From assembly GCA_035544575.1 (NCBI GenBank), contig DATKEC010000132.1, positions 1 through 64,000 of the forward strand: DNA of 64,000 bases, given 5' to 3'. This DNA comes from DATHWB01 sp035544575. GTDB lineage: Bacteria > Actinomycetota > Acidimicrobiia > Spongiisociales > ZC4RG35. The notes under the pieces are model-generated. The model worked only from the letters and a program-made list of their open reading frames with translations, did not search any database and was not told where the DNA came from. Each line of letters begins with the position of its first letter. Position 1 is the stretch's first letter. The translations under genes were made by a program, and so were the position numbers. Below are positions 1-8,619 of the stretch, piece after piece.

Positions 1-140
1 AGCCTCCGGTCTCCGGGTTCGCCGATCGTAGAACGACGACGGTCGTTGCACGCGAGACGGATCGGCCTGGCACGCGTTTCCGCGGCCGATCCGGCGCCAC
101 GCCGGTAGGGTCCGATGGATCCGGGTTCGTCGCCACAGGT

Positions 141-2120
141 ATGGAGATGATCGAGTTGGTCGCTTCAGGGAAGAACGCCTTCGACAGACACGCCTGGGAT
201 GAGGCTCTCGAAGCCTTTTCCGAGGCCGATCGCGAGACGGGCCTCGCTCCTCATGAACTCGAGATGATGGCCTCGGCCGCCTGGTGGATGGGCCGGCCCG
301 ACGAGGCCGAGGAGGTGCTCAAGCGCGCTTTTGCCGGCTATTCCAAGGCGGGAGACGACGAAGCAGCCGCGGCAGTGGCAGTCCGCCTGTGCGAACGGGC
401 GTTCCGGCGGGGTGCCGTCCCGGTCGCACACGGCTGGTTGTCGCAGGCGGAGAGACTCCTCGAGGATCATCCCGATTCCCCCGTGCAAGCCTGGATCGAG
501 TTCATGCGTGTGGCCGAGGCGCTCTTCGGGCGAAACGACCCCGACGCGGCCATCGAGCATGCTGACCGCGCCATACGCCTCGGTCACCAACACCACGACG
601 CCGACGTCCAGGCGATCGCCATGAGCTTCAAGGGTGCGGCGCTGCTCCGCAAGGGCGAACTAGACGCCGGATTGGCTCTGATCGACGAGGCGACCGCGGC
701 CGCCACCACTGGAGTGCTCGATCCCAAGACGGCATGCGATGTCTACTGCGTCACCATCGGATCGTGTCGGACGCTGGGGGACTATCGAAGAGCGGGCGAG
801 TGGATCGACCAGGCCGAGAGTTGGATGCAGCGCGAGTCGGTCCAGGGTTACACCGGCGTTTGTCGAGTGCACCGTGCCGAGTTGAAAAGGCTGCGGGGCG
901 CGTGGTCAGAGGCCGAGCAGGAAGCCCGGCTCGCATGCAACGAGCTCGAGAAGTACCGACTCATGGACGAGGTCGGATTTGCCCATAGCGAGGTGGGCGA
1001 GGTTCGCCTCCGCATGGGTGACCTGCCGGCCGCCGAGGAGGCCTTCACTCGGGCCTATCAGTACGGATGGGATCCTCAGCCCGGCCTGGCCTACCTGCTG
1101 CTGGCCCGAGGCGATGCCGACGAGGCGGCGGAGTCGATCGCGAACAGCCTGGCGGCGGTGGATGCGGTAGCAGGAGGGGAAGTGGGACCGAGCGACCCGT
1201 TCGGACGGGGCCAGCGCCTGCCGGCCGCAGTCGACATCGCACTGCACCGAGGTGACCTCCCCACCGCCCTCGCCGCAACCGCCGAGTTGGAGGAGCTCGC
1301 CGTCAAGTACCCGGGGGTCGCACGTGAGGCAACCGCCCTCACCGCGCGAGGTGCGGTGCTCCTGGCCGAAGGCCATCACGCAGAAGCGATTGGTTCACTC
1401 GACAAGGCGTGGCGATTGTGGCAGCAACTGTCCTTGCCGTACGAGAGCGCCCGCGCTCGCGTGTTGTTGGGCCGCGCCCGGCTGGGCGCTGGCAACGAGT
1501 CAGGCGCCCACCTGGAGTTGATAGCCGCCCAGTCTGCGTTTCGTCAGCTCGGGGCCGTTGCCGACCTCGAGGCCGTGAACGGCCTTTTGGGCGATCGGGC
1601 TGGGACTTCGGATGACCGACGGCGGATGGAGAAGACGTTCTTGTTCACCGACATCGTCACGTCCACCGATCTCATCGGCTTGATCGGAGACGCCGCGTGG
1701 GAGGAGCTGTTGGCGTGGCACGACCGCACCCTCCGGTCAGCTTTCGATCACCACGGGGGAGAGGTGGTGCGCCATACCGGGGACGGATTCTTCGTGGCTT
1801 TCGAGGATCCGGACAAGGCGCTGCGGTGTGCCGTCGACATTCAGCGTCAACTTGCGGATCACCGCCGGCAGCACGGTTTTGCGCCGTGGGTGCGCATCGG
1901 GATGCACACCGCGGACGCGACGCGCCAGGGCTCGGATTACTCCGGCCAGGGGGTGCATGTGGCAGCCAGGGTGGCCGCCCTGGCGGAGCGCGAGGAGATC
2001 GTGATCTCATATTCGACTCTCGCTCGTGTCACGACGAGCCGCCCGGTGTCCTCACCCCGTTCGGTGAGCCTGAAGGGAATCCCTGAGCCCATCGAGGTCC
2101 ATACGGTCGACTGGCACTGA
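141..2120 (+). CDS. TPR-repeat protein with C-terminal class III nucleotide cyclase domain
   Basis: A 659-residue protein with two parts. Residues about 10-490 are Ala/Leu/Glu-rich helical repeats of tetratricopeptide type. Residues about 496-659 form a class III adenylate/guanylate cyclase domain. The two metal-binding aspartates are visible: Asp504 in FTDIVTST and Asp548 in HTGDGF, followed by the conserved VHVAAR segment. The base-selecting Lys usually found before the TGDG turn is Arg here (VVRHTGDG), so the product (cAMP, cGMP or none) cannot be fixed from sequence. No membrane segment or signal peptide is visible, so it should be cytosolic, with the repeats probably sensing a partner protein. 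ATG 141 is chosen; ATG 147 is equally possible because neither has a clear ribosome-binding site. It ends 10 nt before a convergent gene. Confidence 0.88.
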   Translation: MEMIELVASGKNAFDRHAWDEALEAFSEADRETGLAPHELEMMASAAWWMGRPDEAEEVLKRAFAGYSKAGDDEAAAAVAVRLCERAFRRGAVPVAHGWLSQAERLLEDHPDSPVQAWIEFMRVAEALFGRNDPDAAIEHADRAIRLGHQHHDADVQAIAMSFKGAALLRKGELDAGLALIDEATAAATTGVLDPKTACDVYCVTIGSCRTLGDYRRAGEWIDQAESWMQRESVQGYTGVCRVHRAELKRLRGAWSEAEQEARLACNELEKYRLMDEVGFAHSEVGEVRLRMGDLPAAEEAFTRAYQYGWDPQPGLAYLLLARGDADEAAESIANSLAAVDAVAGGEVGPSDPFGRGQRLPAAVDIALHRGDLPTALAATAELEELAVKYPGVAREATALTARGAVLLAEGHHAEAIGSLDKAWRLWQQLSLPYESARARVLLGRARLGAGNESGAHLELIAAQSAFRQLGAVADLEAVNGLLGDRAGTSDDRRRMEKTFLFTDIVTSTDLIGLIGDAAWEELLAWHDRTLRSAFDHHGGEVVRHTGDGFFVAFEDPDKALRCAVDIQRQLADHRRQHGFAPWVRIGMHTADATRQGSDYSGQGVHVAARVAALAEREEIVISYSTLARVTTSRPVSSPRSVSLKGIPEPIEVHTVDWH

Positions 2121-2130
2121 GCGGTCTCGA

Positions 2131-2562
2131 TCAGGAGTCGAATCGCGCTGCGAGCCGGTCGTAGTCCGCGTCGACGGAGCGCTGGGCGATTCGTCGGATC
2201 AGTGGGGCGACGAGTGTGAAGATTCCGCCGGGTCCGCCCGAGATCTCCGCCGTCACTCGGCACGATGTGTCGTCGATCGGCTCGACGGTCCGGGTCACCG
2301 CGATCGGAAAGGTGCTCTCGATCGTCCGGATGCTGATGCTCGCTCCGGGCGTGTGCTCGGTGACCTCGAAGCGCGAGGTGATGGTGCGACCCATGAAGGC
2401 TGCTTCCTGGACGTACTCGGACCCGACGCCGATGGGCCCGGAGTCGACCCATTCGCAGAGTCGCATCCCGTTCTGCCACGTCGGGTTGTTGGCGGCATCG
2501 AAGAAGAATGCGGCCACCTCCGGCGCCGGCCGTCGGATGACACGTGTTGCGAAGAGATCCAT
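2131..2562 (-). CDS. SRPBCC-fold protein (polyketide cyclase/dehydrase-like)
   Basis: A 143-residue single-domain protein of the START/SRPBCC superfamily, which binds hydrophobic ligands in a deep cavity. Family pattern is seen in the N-terminal stretch RVIRRPAPEVAAFFFDAANN and in the strand-rich middle with a Trp-rich edge (PTWQNGMRLCEW). It is the last gene of a three-gene minus-strand run after an ArsR regulator and an AHSA1-type protein. The start is ATG at 2562; a GTG at 2568 overlaps the stop of the upstream gene and is an alternative. Ligand and reaction are unknown. In actinobacteria such proteins often sit with ArsR regulators, but no substrate can be inferred. Confidence 0.8.
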   Translation of the reverse strand: MDLFATRVIRRPAPEVAAFFFDAANNPTWQNGMRLCEWVDSGPIGVGSEYVQEAAFMGRTITSRFEVTEHTPGASISIRTIESTFPIAVTRTVEPIDDTSCRVTAEISGGPGGIFTLVAPLIRRIAQRSVDADYDRLAARFDS

Positions 2563-2564
2563 GC

Positions 2565-2984
2565 TCACACTCGGTCCGGTCCAGGGTCTCGGCCTTCGGC
2601 CGCGCCGACCAAGCGTCCGATATATCGCTCCCATCCTTCGGTGTGCAAAGCCGTCGCCGCCGGGTCGGGGAGTCCGGTGTGGACGAGCCGAACGACGGTG
2701 CCTTCGTCGGCCGCGGTGAGTGTGATTTCGACCCGCGACGATCCCGGGGGCACGGCAGGGTCGCCCTCCCAGCCCCATGTGAAGACGACCCGTGTCGGCG
2801 GGGTGACTTCGACGAACTCGCCGACCGCGACGTAGCCCTGCGGAACTCTCACTCGATAGATGCCACCAGGGGTTGCGTCCAGCTCGGCCTCCACGCCCAT
2901 CCAGGCGGTGTACCTGACGGGGTCGGTGAAGTACGAAAAAACGGTCTCGGGCCGGGCTCTGACCATCCGTTCGAGCTCGATCAT
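2565..2984 (-). CDS. AHSA1/SRPBCC domain protein
   Basis: A 139-residue protein of the activator-of-Hsp90-ATPase-1-like (AHSA1) SRPBCC group. Typical features are RARPETVFSYFTDP near the N-terminus, the VVFTWGWEG strand and the C-terminal WERYIGRL helix. The ATG start at 2984 overlaps the stop of the ArsR gene by 4 nt, so the two are almost certainly translationally coupled, and the next SRPBCC gene follows with no gap. ArsR-AHSA1 pairs are a recurrent actinobacterial arrangement, usually interpreted as a ligand-sensing regulator and the protein it controls. The ligand is unknown. Confidence 0.85.
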   Translation of the reverse strand: MIELERMVRARPETVFSYFTDPVRYTAWMGVEAELDATPGGIYRVRVPQGYVAVGEFVEVTPPTRVVFTWGWEGDPAVPPGSSRVEITLTAADEGTVVRLVHTGLPDPAATALHTEGWERYIGRLVGAAEGRDPGPDRV

Positions 2985-3289
2985 TCGTTTCCTTCCTCGC
3001 TCTCGGCGAGCTCGGCCAGCCGATCGAGATCTGCCCTCCACATTGCCGTGAGAACCGCCTCGAGGGGGCCGAGAGTGTCGGGGTCGGCGGTGTAGATCCG
3101 GTGCCGTCCATCCCGCCGCTCCCGGATCAGTCCGGCGTCTTTCAGCACCCGCAGATGCTGGGAGATCGCCGGCCAGCTGACGTCGAACTCGGCCGCGAGG
3201 TCTCCGGCGCTGCGTTCTGTTTGCCACAGCAGACGGAGCATGTGGCGCCGGCGCTCGGAGGCGACGGCAGCGAGCGCGGCGGGGTTCAT
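2981..3289 (-). CDS. ArsR-family winged-helix transcriptional regulator
   Basis: A 102-residue single-domain ArsR/SmtB-type repressor. The winged helix-turn-helix is clear: SAGDLAAEFDVSWPAISQHL is the DNA-reading region, followed by the wing RRDGRHRIY. The metal-binding Cys box of classical ArsR (ELCVCDL) is absent and the protein has no cysteine, so it probably senses something other than As/Cd/Zn. It heads the operon with two SRPBCC genes, overlapping the next by 4 nt, and faces a third SRPBCC gene across a 74-bp divergent region that holds repeated ATTTAAG boxes. Autoregulation from that region is an inference. Confidence 0.9.
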   Translation of the reverse strand: MNPAALAAVASERRRHMLRLLWQTERSAGDLAAEFDVSWPAISQHLRVLKDAGLIRERRDGRHRIYTADPDTLGPLEAVLTAMWRADLDRLAELAESEEGNE

Positions 3290-3296
3290 GGATGTT

Positions 3297-3340
3297 ATTT
3301 AAGCAGCGGCTTAGGAGTGATGGTACGCTCACATTTAAGT
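3297..3340. promoter_or_regulatory. Candidate ArsR operator between divergent SRPBCC operons
   Basis: The 74-bp divergent gap contains two copies of ATTTAAG (3297-3303 and 3333-3339, 36 bp apart) and an overlapping inverted repeat TAAGC-AGCG-GCTTA at 3300-3313. AT-rich imperfect palindromes of this type are usual ArsR binding sites. Control of both flanking genes is inferred from position only. Confidence 0.45.
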
Positions 3341-3363
3341 GGATGCCGAAATGAGGAGATGGC

Positions 3364-3798
3364 ATGACACGTTCGATCATTCTCGCGATCGAGATCGATG
3401 GCTCCGCCGGTGACACCTATCGGGCGCTGACCACCGAAGATGGTCTCGCTGCGTTCTGGACGCCAGACGTTTCGGCGAAGCCCGAGGTCGGCGCCGCTCT
3501 TCGATTTGGATTCAGCGAGGCTCCCGTCGACCTGGAAATGACCGTCATGGAACTGGGTCCCGACCGCGAGGTCCGCTGGGCCTGTGGTGGCCCGTGGCCG
3601 TACTGGGCGGGAACCCAGATCGCGTGGTCGATCCTCGAAGCGGACACCGGCGGAACGATGGTCTTGTTCCGCCACGACGGTTGGTCCGAAGAACAACCGC
3701 CCGTCGAGTTCGGATCCGTGGCGATGGTTTGGGCCCGAGTTCTGCTGGCGCTCGAAGCTCACGTTCGCACCGGAGTGGCGGCGCCCGCCCTGGGCTGA
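3364..3798 (+). CDS. SRPBCC domain-containing protein
   Basis: A 144-residue SRPBCC/AHSA1-like protein. It shows the usual entry motif GSAGDTYRALTTEDGLAAFW, the central strand pattern ending in EVRWACGG, and the C-terminal helix MVWARVLLALEAHV. The start is ATG 3364 behind a good ribosome-binding site (GAGGAG). It is transcribed away from the ArsR-SRPBCC operon, with which it shares the ATTTAAG-containing gap. The function and ligand are not known. Confidence 0.85.
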   Translation: MTRSIILAIEIDGSAGDTYRALTTEDGLAAFWTPDVSAKPEVGAALRFGFSEAPVDLEMTVMELGPDREVRWACGGPWPYWAGTQIAWSILEADTGGTMVLFRHDGWSEEQPPVEFGSVAMVWARVLLALEAHVRTGVAAPALG

Positions 3799-3853
3799 CC
3801 GACGAACCGCCGGGCGTGTTGGGAAGGAGCTGCGAAGCGACGACAATCCGAGA

Positions 3854-5044
3854 ATGGCCGAGCGGCAAGACGACAGGTGGGCGAGCTTGCTCGACCCTGC
3901 CTTCACCGCCGCCCATCGGGCACTGGTGCGCCTCGAGGACGACGAGGTGCCCGCCGCCCTCCGCCCCGTACGGGCGATTTCGAAGGCCAAGACGTGGCCC
4001 AAGCCTCATCGTCGCCTCCTCGTCACCCACCTCGACGACGAGTGGTTGCGCACCCTGGCGCTCGTCGAACTCGGCGCCGGCTCCGGCCCCGCCGACCGAG
4101 CCTCCCGGATCTTTCTCGACCGGGCGGAAGGATGGGAAGCAGAGCTCGATGAGATCGCGTCGGCTCGAACCGAACGCCGGGAGCAGCGCGACGCGGCGGC
4201 GCTGCGGACCGAGAATCAGCGACTCGTCGCCCTCAACGACGAGCTGAGCAGGCGGTTGCGGGACACCGAATCCGAACTTCAGGACCTCAACCAGCGCATC
4301 GACTCCGACGGCAGGCTCGAGCAGCTGAAGAAGCGTCTCGACGAGGCGTCCCGCAGCGTCGCCGGCCTGGAACGCGAAGTTGGCGAGCGGGATGCCGCAG
4401 TCGAGCGCATCCGGAATGAGCTGGCTGAAGCCGACGAACGAATCAACGTCCTGCGTGCCCGGGCCGCCAAGGCGTCCGACGGGTTGCCGCGGACAGATTC
4501 GGCGTCCCGCACCTTCGGGAGAGGGAGACCCGTCGAGACGGCGCGTTTCCTCGATGAACTCGTCGAAGCCCTCCGCCCCCGCCCAGGCGAATCGGATACG
4601 TCGCCGAATCTGTCCCCGCTGGTGCTGCCACCCGGGGTCAGGCCGGATACCGCCGCCGCCGTCGAATGGATCCGGTCGATTCAGCGCAAGGTCCTGTTGG
4701 TGGTCGACGGCCACAACGTCGCCCACGACCTCGAAGCCGATCCCGGCCGCACCGCCCGGGATCGGGTGGTCTCAGAAGTCGCCCGGTTGCGTCGGCTGTC
4801 GGACGGGCCGTTGTCCGCGGTGGTGTTCTTCGACACCAGCGAATCCGCCGAGAAGTATTCGAACTTCGGCGTGTCGGTCCGCTACGTCCCGAACGCCGAC
4901 GACGCCATCGAAGGGTTGGTGGCGGCATCCGACACCCAGACGATCGTTGTCAGCACTGACCGAGACGTGCGGGCCCGCTCTGCCCGGCATGGAGCCGTGA
5001 CGCTCTGGGGGACGGCGCTGTCTGCCTGGATCCGGGGGCGCTGA
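3854..5044 (+). CDS. Coiled-coil protein with C-terminal NYN (PIN-like) RNase domain
   Basis: A 396-residue protein. Residues about 92-205 are a long charged coiled coil (heptads of Glu/Arg/Leu), 206-275 a Pro/Arg-rich linker, and 279-395 an NYN/YacP-type PIN-like domain. Acidic positions expected at the metal site are present: Asp285 in VVDGHN, Asp327 in FFDTSE and Asp369 in STDRD. Proteins of this family are thought to act on RNA, and the coiled coil suggests dimers or attachment to a larger complex. ATG 3854 is chosen from the start of compact coding sequence; no good ribosome-binding site is nearby. A strong hairpin follows the stop codon. Confidence 0.82.
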   Translation: MAERQDDRWASLLDPAFTAAHRALVRLEDDEVPAALRPVRAISKAKTWPKPHRRLLVTHLDDEWLRTLALVELGAGSGPADRASRIFLDRAEGWEAELDEIASARTERREQRDAAALRTENQRLVALNDELSRRLRDTESELQDLNQRIDSDGRLEQLKKRLDEASRSVAGLEREVGERDAAVERIRNELAEADERINVLRARAAKASDGLPRTDSASRTFGRGRPVETARFLDELVEALRPRPGESDTSPNLSPLVLPPGVRPDTAAAVEWIRSIQRKVLLVVDGHNVAHDLEADPGRTARDRVVSEVARLRRLSDGPLSAVVFFDTSESAEKYSNFGVSVRYVPNADDAIEGLVAASDTQTIVVSTDRDVRARSARHGAVTLWGTALSAWIRGR

Positions 5045-5052
5045 TCCCCCCT

Positions 5053-5089
5053 CGGGCCGGTGGAGGCCCATCCCCTCTCCACCGGCCCG
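5053..5089. terminator. Bidirectional hairpin terminator
   Basis: A perfect 13-bp inverted repeat, CGGGCCGGTGGAG at 5053-5065 and its complement at 5077-5089, with an 11-nt loop. It lies between the convergent stops of the NYN gene and the CxxC protein gene. There is no T-tract, as is common for actinobacterial terminators. Confidence 0.75.
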
Positions 5090-5108
5090 CTCCGACCTCT
5101 CGGTGATC

Positions 5109-5315
5109 TCAGCCAGCGGCGGCGGCGGGAGGATCGGGACGTTCGACCAGACGAAGACGGGGAACGAGCCCGGCATCGGACAGGGCATCGAGCGCTTCCC
5201 GCTCGTCATCGTCCAGCTCCAACGGTCCGGGGCCGATCGCGATCAGCACGCCGACGACGCAGTCATCGCACGCGGTGGTGTCCCGCATGGAGCACCGGTC
5301 ACAGTCGATCAGCAT
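5109..5315 (-). CDS. Small CxxC-CxxC zinc-ribbon-like protein
   Basis: A 68-residue protein with two CxxC pairs at its N-terminus (Cys5/Cys8 and Cys16/Cys19 in MLIDCDRCSMRDTTACDDC), spaced as in a small metal-binding knuckle. The rest is acidic, then Ala/Pro-rich. Short proteins of this build recur in actinobacterial genomes, but I know no assigned function. The start is ATG 5315. It shares the 13-bp hairpin with the convergent NYN gene and starts 62 nt from the divergently read queG. Zinc binding is inferred from the cysteine pattern. Confidence 0.65.
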   Translation of the reverse strand: MLIDCDRCSMRDTTACDDCVVGVLIAIGPGPLELDDDEREALDALSDAGLVPRLRLVERPDPPAAAAG

Positions 5316-5377
5316 GTCGCACCTCCGTCGGAGTCGCCTGCCGGCACCGTACGGAATGGGTGTGACACAATCCGGCA

Positions 5378-6430
5378 GTGACCGATCTCGAGACGCTCGT
5401 CTCAGCCGCAGGCTCTGACCTCGACAGGATCGGATGGACCACCTCCGACCCGTTCCCCGACGTGAAACTCGAGATCGAGCGGCGTGTGGCCGACGGGATG
5501 TCGGCCCGGTTGGGGTTCACCTTCTCGAACCCGGAACGCGCCACCACACCGCGCCAATCGTGGCCGTGGGCACAGTCGATCGTGGTGGGTCTCCACTCGT
5601 ACCTGCCGGCCGCCGGCACGGCCCGGGGACCTGCCCGTGTCGCCCGATTCGCCGAGCGCGACCATTACGTGGAACTGCGCGAAGGCCTGGAGCGGGTGGC
5701 CGCGGCGCTCAGAACCGGCGGGCATCGCGCAACAGTCGTCGTCGACGACAGTCGCCTCGTCGACCGGGCGGCGGCCCACCGGGCGGGCCTCGCCTGGTGG
5801 GGCAAGAACACGATGTTGCTCACTCCCGGGCTGGGCCCGTGGTTCCTCATCGGATGCGTCGTCACCGACGCTCCTTTGGGACCATCAGAACGGATGCAGC
5901 GCGATTGCGGGACCTGCGAGGCGTGCCTGCCGGCGTGTCCCACCGGAGCACTCGTCGCACCGGGGGTCCTCGATGCGCGGCGATGCCTGGCCGCGATCCT
6001 GCAGGCGCCGGGGGACATTCCCATCGAGTTTCGCCGGGCGGTGGGCAACCGCGTGTATGGCTGTGATGACTGTATCGAAGCGTGTCCGCCCGGCTCACGG
6101 CTGGCCCACCGGGCAACGGAGGACCGGGGCAGCGTCGATCTGGCGGAACTCCTCACGATCGGCGACAACGAGTTGCTCGCCCGCCACGGCCACTTCTACC
6201 TGCCGGGAGGAAGTCCCCGCATCATCCGTCGCAACGCACTCGTGGCCCTCGGCAACATCGGGACCGCTGAGCATCTGACTTTGCTCGCCGGCTATCTGCT
6301 CCACCCCGACGCGCTGTTGCGTCACCACGCCCGGTGGGCGATAACGGCCATCGGCGGCCCGGTCGCCGAACGGCTGTTGGCGATGAGTCCTGAGTCCGAT
6401 CAGCCCGAGGAACGACCCATCGGAAAGTAG
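5378..6430 (+). CDS. queG: Epoxyqueuosine reductase QueG
   Basis: A 350-residue cobalamin-dependent reductase that converts epoxyqueuosine to queuosine in tRNA, the last step of queuosine synthesis. Two 4Fe-4S clusters are indicated by Cys177, 180, 183 and 187 (CGTCEACLPACPTG) and Cys203, 229, 232 and 236 (CDDCIEACPPG). The expected VVDDSRLVDRAAA segment lies at about 121-133 and a HEAT-like C-terminal region at 280-340. The start is GTG 5378; no earlier in-frame start is plausible. No other queuosine gene (queA, tgt, queCDEF) is in this window. Its last 31 nt overlap the 3' end of the convergent glycogen phosphorylase gene. Confidence 0.93.
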   Translation: MTDLETLVSAAGSDLDRIGWTTSDPFPDVKLEIERRVADGMSARLGFTFSNPERATTPRQSWPWAQSIVVGLHSYLPAAGTARGPARVARFAERDHYVELREGLERVAAALRTGGHRATVVVDDSRLVDRAAAHRAGLAWWGKNTMLLTPGLGPWFLIGCVVTDAPLGPSERMQRDCGTCEACLPACPTGALVAPGVLDARRCLAAILQAPGDIPIEFRRAVGNRVYGCDDCIEACPPGSRLAHRATEDRGSVDLAELLTIGDNELLARHGHFYLPGGSPRIIRRNALVALGNIGTAEHLTLLAGYLLHPDALLRHHARWAITAIGGPVAERLLAMSPESDQPEERPIGK

Positions 6431-8532
6431 GCCAGGTCGCAATAGTCCGACAGCATCCGATGGGTCGAGAACTCGACGAGCGAGGACACGATCGACTCTT
6501 TCATCCATTCCACCCACTGCTCGGGGACACCCGCCGGGTTGCGATCGTAATAGAGGGGAGCGATCTCGTCGACGAGCGTGCGATAGAAGTCGTCGGCGTC
6601 GTGATGATCGGCCGCCTCCCAGTCGTCGCTGGCCTCGCCCGATCCGTACACCCACCCGTTCTTGCCGTTGTAGCCCTCGAGCCACCATCCGTCGAGAACC
6701 GAAAAATTCAGCGTCCCGTTGATGGCAGCCTTCATTCCCGACGTGCCGCTCGCCTCCATGGGCGGGCGCGGGTTGTTCACCCAGACATCCACGCCCTGGA
6801 CCATGAATCGTGCCATGCGGGCGTCGTAGTCCTCCAGCATGAAGACATGTCCCCGGAAGTCCGCGGACTTCGAGATCTCGGTGATCTCCCGGATGAATGC
6901 CTGACCGAACTGATCGGCGGGATGGGCTTTGCCGGCGTAGACGATCTGGACCGGGAGATCGGGATTTGTGAGGATCGCGTGCAGCCGCTCCCTGTCCTGG
7001 AACATGAGGGTCGCCCGCTTGTAGGTGGCGAACCGGCGGGCGAAGCCGAGCGTGAGGCGATCGGTGGGGAGCATGGTGGCGACGGCGGCGAGCTCGTCCG
7101 GCGAGCCGCCGTGACGGGCGAGCTGGCGGCGGATGCGGCCCCGGGCGAACCGGGCGAAGATCTCCTTGCGGCGCAGGTGGGCTTCCCACACGGCCGTGTT
7201 GTCGATGAGCCTGCCGCCCTCGATCAGCGTCGGGTCTTCGAGCAGCTTGGTGGGCCACTTCGACCCCAGGCGTCTCGACAGCATGCGGGCGCCGTCGCGT
7301 CCGATCCACGACGGGGTGTGGACGCCGTTGGTGACGGAGGCGGCATCCGCGCCGATCAGATGCCTCCACCCGTCCGAGGCCACCTCGCCGTGCCGTTGGG
7401 AGACGCCGTTGATGATCGATGCGAACCGAATGGCCAGCGCGCCGAGATCGAAACGGTCGAGGGCTTCGCCGTCGGCGCTCGCCAGACGTGTGAGTTCTTC
7501 CATGTCGAGACCGAGCTTCTCGGCCCACGGGATCAAGTACTTGGCGGCGATCGGGGCATCGAAGACTTCGTTGCCAGCCGGGACCGGGGTGTGCAGGGTG
7601 AAGAGCGTGCGGGAACGGATCTGGTCCCGGGCCGTGTCCAAGGTGGTGCCGCTCGCCATGTGCTGGACTGCCCGCTCGAGCAGGCTCATCGCCGAATGAC
7701 CCTCGTTCACGTGCCAGACGGCCGGCTCGATTCCCAATTCCTCGAGGGCGCGCACCCCGCCGACGCCGAGGACCAGTTCCTGGCAGAAGCGCATTTCTCG
7801 ACCCGACACGTACAACTGGTGGGTGATGGGCCGGTCATAGACGTTGTTCTCGGGGAGGTCGGTGTCGAGGAGCAGCAGGGGTACGCCGCCAACGTCGAGT
7901 TTCCACACCGCCACATACACCTCGCGCCCGGGGAACTCGACGGTGACCTTCAGCTGACCACCGCCGTTGGACGACACCGGTCGGACGGGCAGGCGTCGGA
8001 GGTCGAGTTCGGGATAGAAGTGCTGCTGGTCGCCGTCCATGTCGACTTCCTGGCGGAAGTATCCGCGGCGGAACAGCAACCCGACGGCCACCAGCGGGAT
8101 CCCGAGGTCCGATGCCGACTTGAGGTGGTCCCCGGCGAGGATGCCCAGGCCGCCTGAGTAGAACGGCACCGAGTGGTGCACGCCGAACTCGGTGCAGAAG
8201 TAGGCGACCGGACCCGCCATCGGCGCTCCCTGACGGTCGTACCAGGTCTCGCGTTCGCCCATGTAGATGTCGTAGGCGCCGAGCGCGTTGTGGGTGAGGT
8301 CGTGGATCGCCTCGACCTGTTCGATCTGGCGCCATCGGGTGGGATCGATCGAGGCGAGCAGGTCGATCGGGTTGTGGTACTGCTCCCAGTGGACCTGGTC
8401 GAGCGATGCCCAAAGGTCACGGCCCTCGGGGTGCCACGACCACCACAGGTTGTAGGCGAGGTCGGTCAGCCTTCGGAGACTGCGGGGGAGCATGAGTTCG
8501 GCGTTGGCGAGAGTTGGAATATCGAAAGACAC
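6400..8532 (-). CDS. glgP: Alpha-glucan (glycogen) phosphorylase, GT35
   Basis: A 710-residue PLP-dependent phosphorylase releasing glucose-1-phosphate from alpha-1,4-glucans. The N-terminus (LTDLAYNLWWSWHPEGRDLW) is the DUF3417 module of the short bacterial/archaeal alpha-glucan phosphorylases. The PLP-binding lysine is Lys601 in EASGTSGMKAAINGTLNFS. The histidine-rich catalytic region around AVWHVNEGHSAM is intact. The start is GTG 8532 (MSFDIPT). It is divergent from ilvD over an 87-bp gap, and its 3' end overlaps queG by 31 nt. No other glycogen gene is nearby, though a ROK sugar kinase lies 5 kb away. Confidence 0.93.
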   Translation of the reverse strand: MSFDIPTLANAELMLPRSLRRLTDLAYNLWWSWHPEGRDLWASLDQVHWEQYHNPIDLLASIDPTRWRQIEQVEAIHDLTHNALGAYDIYMGERETWYDRQGAPMAGPVAYFCTEFGVHHSVPFYSGGLGILAGDHLKSASDLGIPLVAVGLLFRRGYFRQEVDMDGDQQHFYPELDLRRLPVRPVSSNGGGQLKVTVEFPGREVYVAVWKLDVGGVPLLLLDTDLPENNVYDRPITHQLYVSGREMRFCQELVLGVGGVRALEELGIEPAVWHVNEGHSAMSLLERAVQHMASGTTLDTARDQIRSRTLFTLHTPVPAGNEVFDAPIAAKYLIPWAEKLGLDMEELTRLASADGEALDRFDLGALAIRFASIINGVSQRHGEVASDGWRHLIGADAASVTNGVHTPSWIGRDGARMLSRRLGSKWPTKLLEDPTLIEGGRLIDNTAVWEAHLRRKEIFARFARGRIRRQLARHGGSPDELAAVATMLPTDRLTLGFARRFATYKRATLMFQDRERLHAILTNPDLPVQIVYAGKAHPADQFGQAFIREITEISKSADFRGHVFMLEDYDARMARFMVQGVDVWVNNPRPPMEASGTSGMKAAINGTLNFSVLDGWWLEGYNGKNGWVYGSGEASDDWEAADHHDADDFYRTLVDEIAPLYYDRNPAGVPEQWVEWMKESIVSSLVEFSTHRMLSDYCDLAYFPMGRSSG

Positions 8533-8606
8533 GGGGGCTGCAAGTTACCTCCATTCGAGTGAGGGGCCGCGGCCGGCGGCGAAGCAGCGCCCCGGCATCA
8601 GTGGCG

Positions 8607-8612
8607 TACCCT
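8607..8612 (+). promoter_or_regulatory. -10 box TACCCT of a probable leaderless ilvD promoter
   Basis: TACCCT ends 7 nt before the ilvD ATG at 8620, and no ribosome-binding site is present. A TANNNT hexamer at this distance is typical of leaderless actinobacterial transcripts. Confidence 0.5.
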
Positions 8613-8619
8613 GGGTTCC

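Noticed and set aside
3545..4726. 393-codon open frame on the minus strand opposite the NYN gene
   Set aside because: High-GC antisense frame: the plus strand carries a coherent coiled coil and NYN domain, while the antisense translation is Pro/Gly/Arg-rich with no motif.
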